DNA of 8,311 nt from Candidatus Aenigmarchaeota archaeon ex4484_52 (GTDB lineage Archaea; EX4484-52): NCBI GenBank assembly GCA_002254415.1, contig NJDR01000024.1:1-8311 (forward strand), written 5' to 3'. The translations under genes and the position numbers were made by a program. Under the pieces are notes generated by a model. The model was not told the origin of the DNA. It ran no database searches and was given only the letters and a program-made list of their open reading frames with translations. Shown piece by piece: positions 1 through 6,092 of the stretch; positions within the stretch are counted from its first letter, which is position 1; every line of letters starts with the position of its first letter.

Positions 1-218
1 AGTCCTTTCTTATTTGCATAATTTGTTCTTTTGCTTCTGGTGTGTATTTTCTTAGCTTTCCTTTTTTCCAGCATCTGTTGTCTGTGAATATTTTATCTTG
101 CAACAGATTAATCTATTTGCAATGTTGTTTTTTCCTACAACAAGGCATTTTGATATTTTATTATTGCTCCATCTACCCACAAAAAGTATAGCCATTTAGC
201 ATTATTATATTTTTTCAT
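1..218 (-). pseudogene. Broken helix-turn-helix gene, runs off the left edge
   Basis: No intact frame spans this stretch, but three successive minus-strand frames join into one plausible protein. From the ATG at 218 the first frame gives MKKYNNAKWLYFLWVDG and stops at 135. The next frame continues with SNNKISKCLVVGKNNIANRL, which has the pattern of a helix-turn-helix, and stops at 52. The third frame gives KKGKLRKYTPEAKEQIMQIR and leaves the window at base 1. A WLY...-HTH-GK..(T/S)PE..E.I...R order is reminiscent of HTH/NUMOD-like N-termini of homing-endonuclease-related proteins; this is pattern recognition, not a database match. At least two frameshifts are needed, so I call it a pseudogene. 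The ATG lies 6 bases after the RPA stop, so it was probably the last gene of the PPase-RPA unit. It could instead be non-coding sequence with chance similarity. Confidence 0.42.
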
Positions 219-224
219 GTTTAA

Positions 225-1202
225 TTATACTTTTGCATTTTCAAAACCGCTAAATTCCTGCTCTAAGGCATTTACTTTTTTTGCAACATCAACTAATTCT
301 AATTTTCTTACAATTATTTCATCTTCTTTTGTAAAATTGTTTTCTTTTACATTTCCTGTTAAATGATAAAAATTTCCTATGCACAATAAATTCATATAAT
401 TTGGAAGATGTTCAATTTGCTCTATTTTTTCAAGATCTTTTGTTCCAAGAATGTCATATACCATTGTATTGAAAAAAACAGCATCTTTTCTCTCAATTCC
501 ATTATCTATTATTCCACTCAATACCAAAAAAAGATTTCCCTCTACTTTTCCATGCATTTGGCAGATTCCATTAATTAATTTTTTTCTGCAAACAGGACAT
601 AAATAATATATTATTGGTTTTTTTTTTAATGATATAAGATAATAATCCCCTTCTATTTCATTGTCTGGTCTATTTGATGAAATATTTATTTTCGTCTCAT
701 CAATATTTATTGTTTTTTCATTATCTACAGTAATATTGTTTTTATCAAAACATCTTATTTCAAGATTTCCAAAATTATTTTGCTTTATGCTTGCATTTTG
801 AATTTTCACGACATCTTTTGTTTTTATGTTTATATTGTCAATAACATCATTCCACAAAGATATTCCAATAGAGCCTGTATCATCTGCAATAATTAAATTC
901 TGGACTTTTCCTTCGCCTCTCTCTGTTTTATATTCATTTACATCAAATAATTGAATGATTTTTCCCCAAAGTGTAAAATTAAACATTGTTTTTGAGATAT
1001 CTTTTATTTTTACAATTATTTCATTTTTATCAATAATAGAAATATTTAAGTCATGTGCCACTAAATATGCCGCACCTTCAAAAGAGACAATATTATCAAG
1101 TTCTTTTATTTTTTGAATTATTTTTACCTCTATTTCTTCTTTTCCTAATTTGCATTTGCTTGCTATTTGATTCAATAAGTCCTGTTTTTTTTCTTCTGAC
1201 AT
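225..1202 (-). CDS. RPA-like single-stranded DNA-binding protein (OB fold plus zinc finger)
   Basis: This 325-residue protein resembles archaeal replication protein A subunits, which coat single-stranded DNA in replication, repair and recombination. Residues 1-55 form the short helical N-terminal region common to archaeal RPAs, with ELDNIVSFEGAAYLVAHDL at 34-52. Residues about 68-160 are the OB fold: FTLWGKI (76-82) leads into ERGEGKVQNLIIADDTGSI (94-112) and then ISLW (114-117). A zinc finger follows with ligands C202-x2-C205-x8-C214-x2-H217. Only one OB fold plus the zinc-finger domain is visible, so this is a compact RPA that might work with other subunits encoded elsewhere. The ATG at 1202 follows the pyrophosphatase stop after a single base (TAA-A-ATG), so the two genes are almost certainly co-transcribed and perhaps translationally coupled. 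No strong Shine-Dalgarno is seen. The family call is firm; the exact RPA subunit type is not settled. Confidence 0.85.
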   Translation of the reverse strand: MSEEKKQDLLNQIASKCKLGKEEIEVKIIQKIKELDNIVSFEGAAYLVAHDLNISIIDKNEIIVKIKDISKTMFNFTLWGKIIQLFDVNEYKTERGEGKVQNLIIADDTGSIGISLWNDVIDNINIKTKDVVKIQNASIKQNNFGNLEIRCFDKNNITVDNEKTINIDETKINISSNRPDNEIEGDYYLISLKKKPIIYYLCPVCRKKLINGICQMHGKVEGNLFLVLSGIIDNGIERKDAVFFNTMVYDILGTKDLEKIEQIEHLPNYMNLLCIGNFYHLTGNVKENNFTKEDEIIVRKLELVDVAKKVNALEQEFSGFENAKV

Positions 1203-1203
1203 T

Positions 1204-1734
1204 TTAATATTTTTCCCTGAATTTCTCCAAAGCTAAATTTATTTGTTTTTTTGCTTCAGTAACATTTTCCCATTTTTCAACCTTTACCCATTTATTTGGC
1301 TCAAGATCTTTATAATGTTCGTAAAAATATTTTATTTCTGCAAGCAGGTGCTCTGGAACATCTTTTATATCTTTAATGTGCTTGAATCTCGGATCAATTT
1401 TATTTACCGGGACTGCTAAAATTTTTTCATCTTCTCCGTTTTCATCTTTTGTAATGAGCATTCCAATTGGTCTTACTTTAATTGCTGTTTTTGGAATATT
1501 TTTATTAGATGTAATTACAAGGCAATCAAGAGGATCTCCATCACCTGCAAGAGTTTGCGGAATAAAGCCATAATCACAGGGGTAAACAATAGATGAATAT
1601 AAAACCCTGTCCAAAAAAAGAACCCCTGTTCTGTGGCATATTTCATATTTATTAGATGAATTTTTTGGTATTTCAATTACACACAATATTTCCTCTGGTG
1701 GATTTGGATTTTTTAAATCATTAATTAAATTCAT
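1204..1734 (-). CDS. ppa: Soluble inorganic pyrophosphatase, family I
   Basis: Hydrolyses pyrophosphate to two phosphates in the cytoplasm, pulling forward PPi-releasing reactions such as DNA, RNA, aminoacyl-tRNA and NDP-sugar synthesis. The protein is 176 residues, the usual length for prokaryotic family I enzymes. The signature GDGDPLD is intact, and residues matching the E. coli active site are all present: the Glu in VIEIPK, Lys of NKYE, Arg of LDRVL, Tyr residues of YPCDYGF, the Asp and Lys of DENGEDEK, and Tyr-Lys of EHYKDLEP. The frame opens with TTG at 1740, but I choose the ATG at 1734. It gives the family-typical start MNLINDLKNPNPPEE and sits about 24 bases after a TATA box, as expected for a leaderless mRNA. 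RPA follows after one base. Confidence 0.96.
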   Translation of the reverse strand: MNLINDLKNPNPPEEILCVIEIPKNSSNKYEICHRTGVLFLDRVLYSSIVYPCDYGFIPQTLAGDGDPLDCLVITSNKNIPKTAIKVRPIGMLITKDENGEDEKILAVPVNKIDPRFKHIKDIKDVPEHLLAEIKYFYEHYKDLEPNKWVKVEKWENVTEAKKQINLALEKFREKY

Positions 1735-1750
1735 AATCAATATTAATAAA

Positions 1751-1763
1751 TATTTTTATAAAT
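1751..1763 (-). promoter_or_regulatory. TATA box for the PPase-RPA unit
   Basis: On the minus strand ATTTATAAAAATA is centred about 24-26 bases before the pyrophosphatase ATG at 1734. This is the distance expected between an archaeal TATA box and the transcription start, so the mRNA probably begins at or very near the start codon. It lies in the 42-base gap after the PGK stop. The AT-rich background makes chance TATA-like sequences common; the spacing is the main support. Confidence 0.5.
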
Positions 1764-1776
1764 CTTAAAATTAAAT

Positions 1777-3009
1777 TTATTTTATTCTTGTAATCAAACG
1801 ATGATGTTTTTTTGCTGAATTAATTAGAGCATTTACGCCAGGAAGTTTTTCTCCAGAAATATATAAAATAAAGGCGCCACCGCCAGTAGAGACATGACTT
1901 GATTTTTCAAGCAAACCAAATTTTTCAAGAGCAAGTGCTGTGTGCCCACCTCCAAAAACATCAAATGCCTTGCTTTTATGCATTGCCTCAAATAATTCCT
2001 GCGTTCCTTTTTCAAATTGTTTTTTTTCAAAAACACCAGCAGGTCCATTTGCAATAACATTTCCGGCATTCAAAATAATATCTTTATATTTTTTTATTGT
2101 TTTTTCGCCAATATCCAAAATCGGATAATCTATTGGAAGATTAGATATTGGTAATTCAATTCTTTTATTATCAACACAAATCGCAAAATCCAAAGGCATC
2201 AAAATTTTATTCTTAAATTTTTCTAAAATTTTTTTTGCCAATTTTATGTCTTTGTTTGATTTCTTGATTAAAATATTATGTGTTGCATTTCCAATATTAA
2301 CTCCGTCAGCAACCAAAAACAATAGACTAACAAGACCTGAGGTCAGCACAATATCTGCTGCATTTGAGAATAGCATTTGCTTTATTACTTTAATTGAATC
2401 ATTTGTCTTAGCTCCGCCTAATAATAATACAGATGGTCTTTTTGGATTATTCATTATTTTTGTCAAGACCTCTAATTCCCTTTGCAATATTCTTCCTGCA
2501 AAACTTGGCAGCACTTCTGGAAATCCAATCAAAGAGGCATTAGTTCTATGATTTACAGCAAAAGCATCATTTACATAATAATCCAACAAAGGGCTTAATT
2601 GAGATACAAGATGTGTCTTATGCTGATTTTCTTTCAATAAATTTTCTTCTGCATTAAATCTTACATTTTCAAGCAAAATTATATCTCCATTCTTCATCGA
2701 CTTAATAGAATTTTTAGCATAAGTTCCAAAAATATCATCAATATATTTAATTTCTTTTTCTGTGTGTTTTGAAAGCAATTTTGCATGCTTTTCCATAGAA
2801 ATTAAATCATCATCGCCTGCACGCCCCTGATGAGACATTACAACTACTTTTGCACCCAAATCAGAGAGCTGCTTTATTGTAATTGAATTATATTTTATTT
2901 TGATATTGTCCTGCGGCTCTTTATTTTCATTTAAGCTAGAATTTAAATCAACTCTTACAAGAATTGTTTTTCCAGATACATTAAAATCATCAATTTTTAA
3001 AAAATTCAT
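1777..3009 (-). CDS. pgk: Phosphoglycerate kinase
   Basis: Transfers phosphate between 1,3-bisphosphoglycerate and ADP to give 3-phosphoglycerate and ATP in glycolysis, or the reverse in gluconeogenesis; cytoplasmic. The 410-residue length is normal. The N-lobe substrate site shows LVRVDLNSS (17-25), the archaeal-style SHQGRAGDDD (59-68) and LLENVRF (112-118), with VNDAFAVNHRTNAS (146-159). The nucleotide lobe shows GGAKTNDSIKVI (198-209), NGPAGVFE (321-328), FGGGHT (352-357) and HVSTGGGAF (372-380), ending with the family-typical LPGVNAL (389-395). All hallmark motifs are intact, so the enzyme should be active. The ATG at 3009 lies 21 bases after the stop of RHH-nucleotidyltransferase paralog 1, with a GAGGG stretch in the gap as a weak ribosome-binding candidate. 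The pair is probably co-transcribed. Confidence 0.97.
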   Translation of the reverse strand: MNFLKIDDFNVSGKTILVRVDLNSSLNENKEPQDNIKIKYNSITIKQLSDLGAKVVVMSHQGRAGDDDLISMEKHAKLLSKHTEKEIKYIDDIFGTYAKNSIKSMKNGDIILLENVRFNAEENLLKENQHKTHLVSQLSPLLDYYVNDAFAVNHRTNASLIGFPEVLPSFAGRILQRELEVLTKIMNNPKRPSVLLLGGAKTNDSIKVIKQMLFSNAADIVLTSGLVSLLFLVADGVNIGNATHNILIKKSNKDIKLAKKILEKFKNKILMPLDFAICVDNKRIELPISNLPIDYPILDIGEKTIKKYKDIILNAGNVIANGPAGVFEKKQFEKGTQELFEAMHKSKAFDVFGGGHTALALEKFGLLEKSSHVSTGGGAFILYISGEKLPGVNALINSAKKHHRLITRIK

Positions 3010-3030
3010 TTATTGCTCGACCCTCTAATC

Positions 3031-3816
3031 TTATTTATCTTTATTTTCAAAATGAAACCATTTTCCGTCATAAACATAGCCCGCTAATTTTTTCTGCTCA
3101 ATAAAGTGCTTAAATAAATTTTCAATCATAATTTTGTCTTGATTTTGAGAAATTTGATTTAATACTTCTGGCTCAATAATAAAGACACCTGCATTTATCA
3201 AATTGCTCGGTGATTTTCCCAATATTGGCTTTTCTATAAAACCAGTTATTTTGTTTCCTTTTAATTTTACAACCCCGTAAGAACTTGTATCTGATGAAGT
3301 TGTAAGACCAATAGTTGCAATTGCTTTTGCATTTTTGTGTGTTTTAAACATATCATCTATATCAATATTGCATAAAACATCTCCATATAAAAGAACAAAA
3401 CTCTTGCTGATCATTCCTTTTGCTGATTTTAAAAAACCTGCTGTTCCCTGTGGCTTGTCTTCTATTATGTATCTAATGCAAACGCCAAATTTTATACCCT
3501 TTCCAAAATAAGAAATTATTTTTTCATAATCATAATTTACAATTAAAATAATATCTCCAATTCCCTGTGCCTTTAAGTAATTAATTATATGCTCCAAGAC
3601 CGGCTTGTTGTCAATAATATTCATTGACACCAAAAATTTATTTTTAAGACCGCCACAAAGAATAACTGCCTGATTTATGCTTGATTCATTTTTTGCTTTT
3701 ATCAATATTTTCTCTATTATTTGAGATCTATTTTTATTGTTGTTTCCGTTTTTCCTGTCCAGCCAAGAAATAATATTTTCATCCAAAGTTATGGATATGC
3801 GCTCTTTATTTGACAT
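3031..3816 (-). CDS. Ribbon-helix-helix / sugar nucleotidyltransferase-like fusion, paralog 1
   Basis: This 261-residue protein joins two domains. Residues about 5-42 look like a ribbon-helix-helix DNA-binding domain: a strand RISITLDE (6-13), a helix, then NRSQIIEKILIKA (29-41). Residues about 49-255 resemble the NTP_transferase fold of sugar-1-phosphate nucleotidyltransferases (RmlA/COG1208 type). Retained motifs are EDKPQGTAG (119-127), the metal-Asp motif YGD (144-146), SSYGVVKL (178-185), IEKP (194-197) and NAGVF (208-212). The normally invariant GGxGTRxxPLT...PK start is replaced by CGGLKNKFLVSMNIIDNKP (54-72), so the GTR and catalytic Lys are gone and the loop is shorter. The C-terminus YDGKWFHFENKDK only loosely resembles the usual GxWxDIGTPE. 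The family members that synthesise NDP-sugars need these residues, so an active enzyme is doubtful. A sensor or regulator is an inference. PGK follows after 21 bases; paralog 2 lies at 5111-5854. Confidence 0.8.
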   Translation of the reverse strand: MSNKERISITLDENIISWLDRKNGNNNKNRSQIIEKILIKAKNESSINQAVILCGGLKNKFLVSMNIIDNKPVLEHIINYLKAQGIGDIILIVNYDYEKIISYFGKGIKFGVCIRYIIEDKPQGTAGFLKSAKGMISKSFVLLYGDVLCNIDIDDMFKTHKNAKAIATIGLTTSSDTSSYGVVKLKGNKITGFIEKPILGKSPSNLINAGVFIIEPEVLNQISQNQDKIMIENLFKHFIEQKKLAGYVYDGKWFHFENKDK

Positions 3817-3843
3817 ATTTTTTCCGTCTTCTATTTTCGTAAT

Positions 3844-3866
3844 ATATTATATTATATTATATTATA
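3844..3866. repeat. ATATT pentamer repeat in the promoter of RHH fusion paralog 1
   Basis: Four perfect tandem ATATT units and a partial fifth lie in the 84-base gap between the FtsY stop and the start of RHH fusion paralog 1. On the minus strand this reads as AATAT repeats ending about 28 bases before the ATG at 3816, so part of it probably serves as the TATA box. A TTATAAATTATAA stretch next to it (upstream on the minus strand) is an alternative. RHH regulators often bind short tandem repeats, so an autoregulatory operator is possible. Simple slippage in AT-rich DNA is the plain alternative. Confidence 0.7.
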
Positions 3867-3900
3867 ATTTATAATTAATGCGTGATAATTTTATAAATGT

Positions 3901-4812
3901 TTAAAACTTAAAAATATTTTCCAATGCCTTTTTAGCATCAAATTCAATTAAATCAGTGTATTTTTGTCCAAAAGACAAATATAAAATAGGTCTTTTAGAA
4001 ATATAGCAAACAGATATTGCAGAGCCGATTTTTTTGTCAATATCTGTTTTTGTTAAAATCGTGCCATCAATTCCAACTTCGCTAAATTGCTTTACCTGAT
4101 TCTCAATATCAGAGCCAGTAATTGCCTCTGCAACTAAAATATTTAAGTCAGGATTATTTACTCTTATTATTTTTTTTAATTCTTCTAAAAGATTTTTGTC
4201 TGTATGGACTCTGCCAGCTGTGTCGCACAAAACCACATTTAAATTATGACTAACAGCATATTTTTTTGCATCAAAAATTACAGCAGCAGAGTCAGCACCA
4301 TATTTGTGAGCAATTACAGGAATATTTAGATTTCCTCCGTGTTTTTTTAATTGCTCAATTGCAGCATATCTAAATGAATCCCCTGCTGCAAATACACATT
4401 TAAAATTATTTTGTTTTAATAAATAGCCCAATTTTGCAAGATTAGTTGTTTTGCCGGTACCATTAAACCCTAGAAACAAGATAACATAAGGGCGCCCATT
4501 ATTGTTTGCCTGTTTTATTTTTTCAATTATATTAATTTTGTCTTTGTTTAAAATATCAAAAAGACAATTTTTTATTGCATTCTCCAAAAAATATTTTGTT
4601 TTAAAGATGTTTATATTTTTGTCTATTAATTGTTTTTTTGCATTATTTATTATTTCATTTGTTGCATCATAAGAAGCATTATTTTCCAGTAAAATCAATT
4701 CAATTTTGTAAAAAAAATCATCTAATTGTTTTTGCGTAATTTTATGCTCTATTGCTGTTTTTTTTATGGTTTTAAATGTCTCTGTTATTTTTTTTTTGAA
4801 AAAATCAAACAT
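3901..4812 (-). CDS. ftsY: Signal recognition particle receptor FtsY (NG GTPase)
   Basis: Membrane-docking GTPase that pairs with SRP54/Ffh to deliver ribosome-nascent chain complexes to the Sec translocon. The 303-residue protein is essentially the NG unit. Residues 1-20 are a Lys/Phe-rich helix that may touch the membrane, with no long acidic A domain. The helical N domain runs to about 100. In the G domain, G1 is GFNGTGKTT (115-123), the SRP-GTPase insertion motif is DSFRYAAIEQL (145-155), G3 is DTAGR (197-201) followed by VHTDKNLLEELKKI, and G4 is TKTD (254-257). DSFR.AAIEQL and DTAGR.HT.KNL..EL point to FtsY rather than Ffh, and no M domain is present. The usual AKGG after G4 is replaced by DIDKKIGSAIS, and the end reads SFGQKYTDLIEFD where GVGE/GxGQ..DL..FD is normal, so the protein is divergent. 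The ATG at 4812 is 15 bases after the SemiSWEET stop. Confidence 0.92.
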   Translation of the reverse strand: MFDFFKKKITETFKTIKKTAIEHKITQKQLDDFFYKIELILLENNASYDATNEIINNAKKQLIDKNINIFKTKYFLENAIKNCLFDILNKDKINIIEKIKQANNNGRPYVILFLGFNGTGKTTNLAKLGYLLKQNNFKCVFAAGDSFRYAAIEQLKKHGGNLNIPVIAHKYGADSAAVIFDAKKYAVSHNLNVVLCDTAGRVHTDKNLLEELKKIIRVNNPDLNILVAEAITGSDIENQVKQFSEVGIDGTILTKTDIDKKIGSAISVCYISKRPILYLSFGQKYTDLIEFDAKKALENIFKF

Positions 4813-4827
4813 ATATTTGAAATAATT

Positions 4828-5082
4828 TTATTTGTATTTTATTTTAAAATAAAGTATTATCAAAGAAAATGTTAATGCAAAAATATTTGCAAGAATTATT
4901 GGAGTGCTTTTTATTCCAAATCCATAAATTAACCATGATAAAAAACCAAAACAATACAATATATACATTCCAATAGATATGTCCTTTGTTTGCTTTGTTT
5001 TATAGATTTTTAGAAATTGCGGAATTAAAGCTATTGTTGTCAAAAAGGCGGCTATTAATCCAAGTAGTGTAATTGAATCCAT
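4828..5082 (-). CDS. SemiSWEET family sugar transporter (PQ-loop protein)
   Basis: A small membrane protein of 84 residues with three predicted transmembrane segments (about 5-26, 36-55 and 61-79), the size and shape of SemiSWEETs. These work as homodimers that move mono- or disaccharides across the membrane. The PQ-loop signature IPQFLKIYKTK (20-30) is present, with the hinge proline P21. W50 and N66 are spaced like the Trp and Asn that line the sugar pocket in characterised bacterial SemiSWEETs. Short Lys-rich stretches sit after segments 1 and 3. It lies 28 bases after RHH fusion paralog 2 and 15 bases before FtsY, probably in one transcript. The substrate cannot be told from sequence. Other PQ-loop small proteins are the only alternative. 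Confidence 0.88.
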   Translation of the reverse strand: MDSITLLGLIAAFLTTIALIPQFLKIYKTKQTKDISIGMYILYCFGFLSWLIYGFGIKSTPIILANIFALTFSLIILYFKIKYK

Positions 5083-5110
5083 TAATTTTTTTGTTTTTTG
5101 CTATTGTTAT

Positions 5111-5854
5111 TTATCTTGGATAAATATATCCAATTAATTTATTTTGATTTTTTATTTGCTCAAATAAGTCCTCTAACATAACATAGTTTTTTTCAATAAA
5201 AGAAGGAATATACTTGTATATTTCTTTTTCAATTACGAAAAAACCAGTGCTGATAAGTTTTGTATTTGTTTGTCTTGGCTTTTCAACAAAACTTACAACA
5301 TTATCGCCATCGAGTTTTACAACACCATATTGCGATGTATCATCAGATGTAGTTATTGCAGCAGTAACTATTGCTTTTGTGTTAATGTGTTTTTTTATAA
5401 TTTCATTTATATTGACTTGCGAATATGAATCTCCATAACATAAAATAAATCTGTTGTCTATTTCTTTTTGCACATCGCGTATTGCTCCTGCTGTCCCTTG
5501 TGGCTCTTTTTCTATTTTATAAATTATTTTTAAATCATATTTTGTTCCATTACCTATTTGTTTGTAAATATTGTGAAAATAATTTGTCACAAGATATATT
5601 GTTGAAATATTATTTTCTTTTAAGAATAATATATTTTTTTCCATTATATTTATTATGTTTTTTAATTCTTCTTCTGTTCTTCTCTTTTTTCCTCCAATCA
5701 ATATTATTGCTTCTTTTATTATTTGATTTTGAAAATAGGAATTAAGTATTTCTTCAATCCCCATCTCAATTGAGCCAATATTGTTCTTTCTCTTCCATTC
5801 AGTTATTTTTTTTATTATGCGATTGTCTAAACTAAGATCTATTTTTGTTTTCAT
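5111..5854 (-). CDS. Ribbon-helix-helix / sugar nucleotidyltransferase-like fusion, paralog 2 (shortened)
   Basis: A 247-residue paralog of the protein at 3031-3816 with the same architecture. Residues 1-41 match a ribbon-helix-helix domain: strand KIDLSL (4-9), a helix over NRIIKKITEWKRK (11-23), and a second helix SIEMGIEEILNSYF (28-41). Residues about 48-245 match the nucleotidyltransferase fold: KEPQGTAG (116-123), YGD (140-142), SQYGVVKL (174-181), VEKP (190-193) and STGFFVI (202-208). The catalytic GGxGTR...PK loop is replaced by GGKKRRTEEELKN (54-66). The chain ends at IGYIYPR, before the family's GxWxD region, so it is more degenerate than paralog 1. The start is the ATG at 5854: the same frame runs on upstream into the tRNA-Gly gene, which is a false extension. 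A TATA box sits about 35 bases upstream. SemiSWEET follows after 28 bases. Role as a regulator is inferred. Confidence 0.75.
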   Translation of the reverse strand: MKTKIDLSLDNRIIKKITEWKRKNNIGSIEMGIEEILNSYFQNQIIKEAIILIGGKKRRTEEELKNIINIMEKNILFLKENNISTIYLVTNYFHNIYKQIGNGTKYDLKIIYKIEKEPQGTAGAIRDVQKEIDNRFILCYGDSYSQVNINEIIKKHINTKAIVTAAITTSDDTSQYGVVKLDGDNVVSFVEKPRQTNTKLISTGFFVIEKEIYKYIPSFIEKNYVMLEDLFEQIKNQNKLIGYIYPR

Positions 5855-5883
5855 ATCTATTTTTATCTTTTGTATTTTTAAAG

Positions 5884-5894
5884 TTTTATATAAA
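5884..5894 (-). promoter_or_regulatory. TATA box for the paralog 2 - SemiSWEET - FtsY unit
   Basis: The minus strand reads TTTATATAAAA just after the discriminator base of tRNA-Gly and centred about 35 bases before the ATG at 5854. A start site 25-27 bases downstream would give a leader of about ten bases or less. The position argues for this start codon over any start inside the tRNA. The same stretch also holds the T-run after the tRNA, so it may double as its 3' end signal. Confidence 0.5.
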
Positions 5895-5965
5895 TGCGAT
5901 AGCCGGGAATCGAACCCGGGCCCTCGCCTTGGCAAGGCGAAATCATACCTCTAGACTACTATCGC
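5895..5965 (-). tRNA. tRNA-Gly (anticodon GCC)
   Basis: Folds into a complete cloverleaf of 71 bases including the discriminator A: acceptor GCGATAG/CTATCGC, D arm GTCTAGAGGTATGAT, anticodon stem TCGCC/GGCGA around loop TTGCCAA, a four-base variable region, and T arm CCGGG-TTCGATT-CCCGG. Anticodon GCC reads GGC and GGU. There is no intron and no encoded CCA, so CCA must be added after transcription. It lies 12 bases downstream of tRNA-Met in the same direction, so the two are probably one transcript. Confidence 0.96.
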
Positions 5966-5977
5966 AATATATAAAAA

Positions 5978-6052
5978 TAGCGAGGGTTCGACTCGAACGA
6001 ACGACCTTTGGGTTATGAGCCCAACGAGCACTCCAAACTGCTCTACCTCGCT
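5978..6052 (-). tRNA. Initiator tRNA-Met (anticodon CAT)
   Basis: A 75-base cloverleaf: acceptor AGCGAGG/CCTCGCT, D arm GAGC...GCTC with GG in the loop, anticodon stem TTGGG/CCCAA around CTCATAA, variable AGGTC, T arm GTTCG-TTCGAGT-CGAAC, discriminator A. Three consecutive G:C pairs next to the anticodon loop and the A1:U72 acceptor pair are the established marks of the archaeal initiator tRNA, which distinguishes it from elongator Met and from CAT-anticodon tRNA-Ile. No intron and no encoded CCA. Together with tRNA-Gly it forms a two-tRNA unit. Confidence 0.95.
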
Positions 6053-6092
6053 ATAGATATAATTAAATATTTTATCTTTTTAAAATTATATT
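6053..6092. promoter_or_regulatory. Divergent promoter region between tRNA-Met and the secretion ATPase
   Basis: Only 40 bases, almost all A/T, separate the 5' end of tRNA-Met (leftward) from the GTG of the ATPase (rightward). CTTTTTAAAA at 6076-6085 is 24-33 bases from the tRNA 5' end and fits its TATA box. AATTAAATATTTTAT at 6061-6075 is at the right distance to start the ATPase mRNA near 6093, which would be leaderless. The two promoters therefore overlap, and simultaneous firing seems unlikely. The assignment is inferred from spacing only. Confidence 0.45.

Noticed and set aside
1735..1740. TTG start of pyrophosphatase at 1740
   Set aside because: Family proteins begin like the ATG at 1734, and the TATA box spacing fits a leaderless start there.
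1940..2551. Open frames on the plus strand inside PGK
   Set aside because: They are opposite-strand shadows of a clearly conserved enzyme, with no recognisable domain or start signal.
5855..5935. N-terminal extension of RHH fusion paralog 2 starting at 5935
   Set aside because: The extra 27 residues come from translating the 3' half of tRNA-Gly and its trailer; the RHH domain begins exactly at the ATG at 5854 and a TATA box lies in between.
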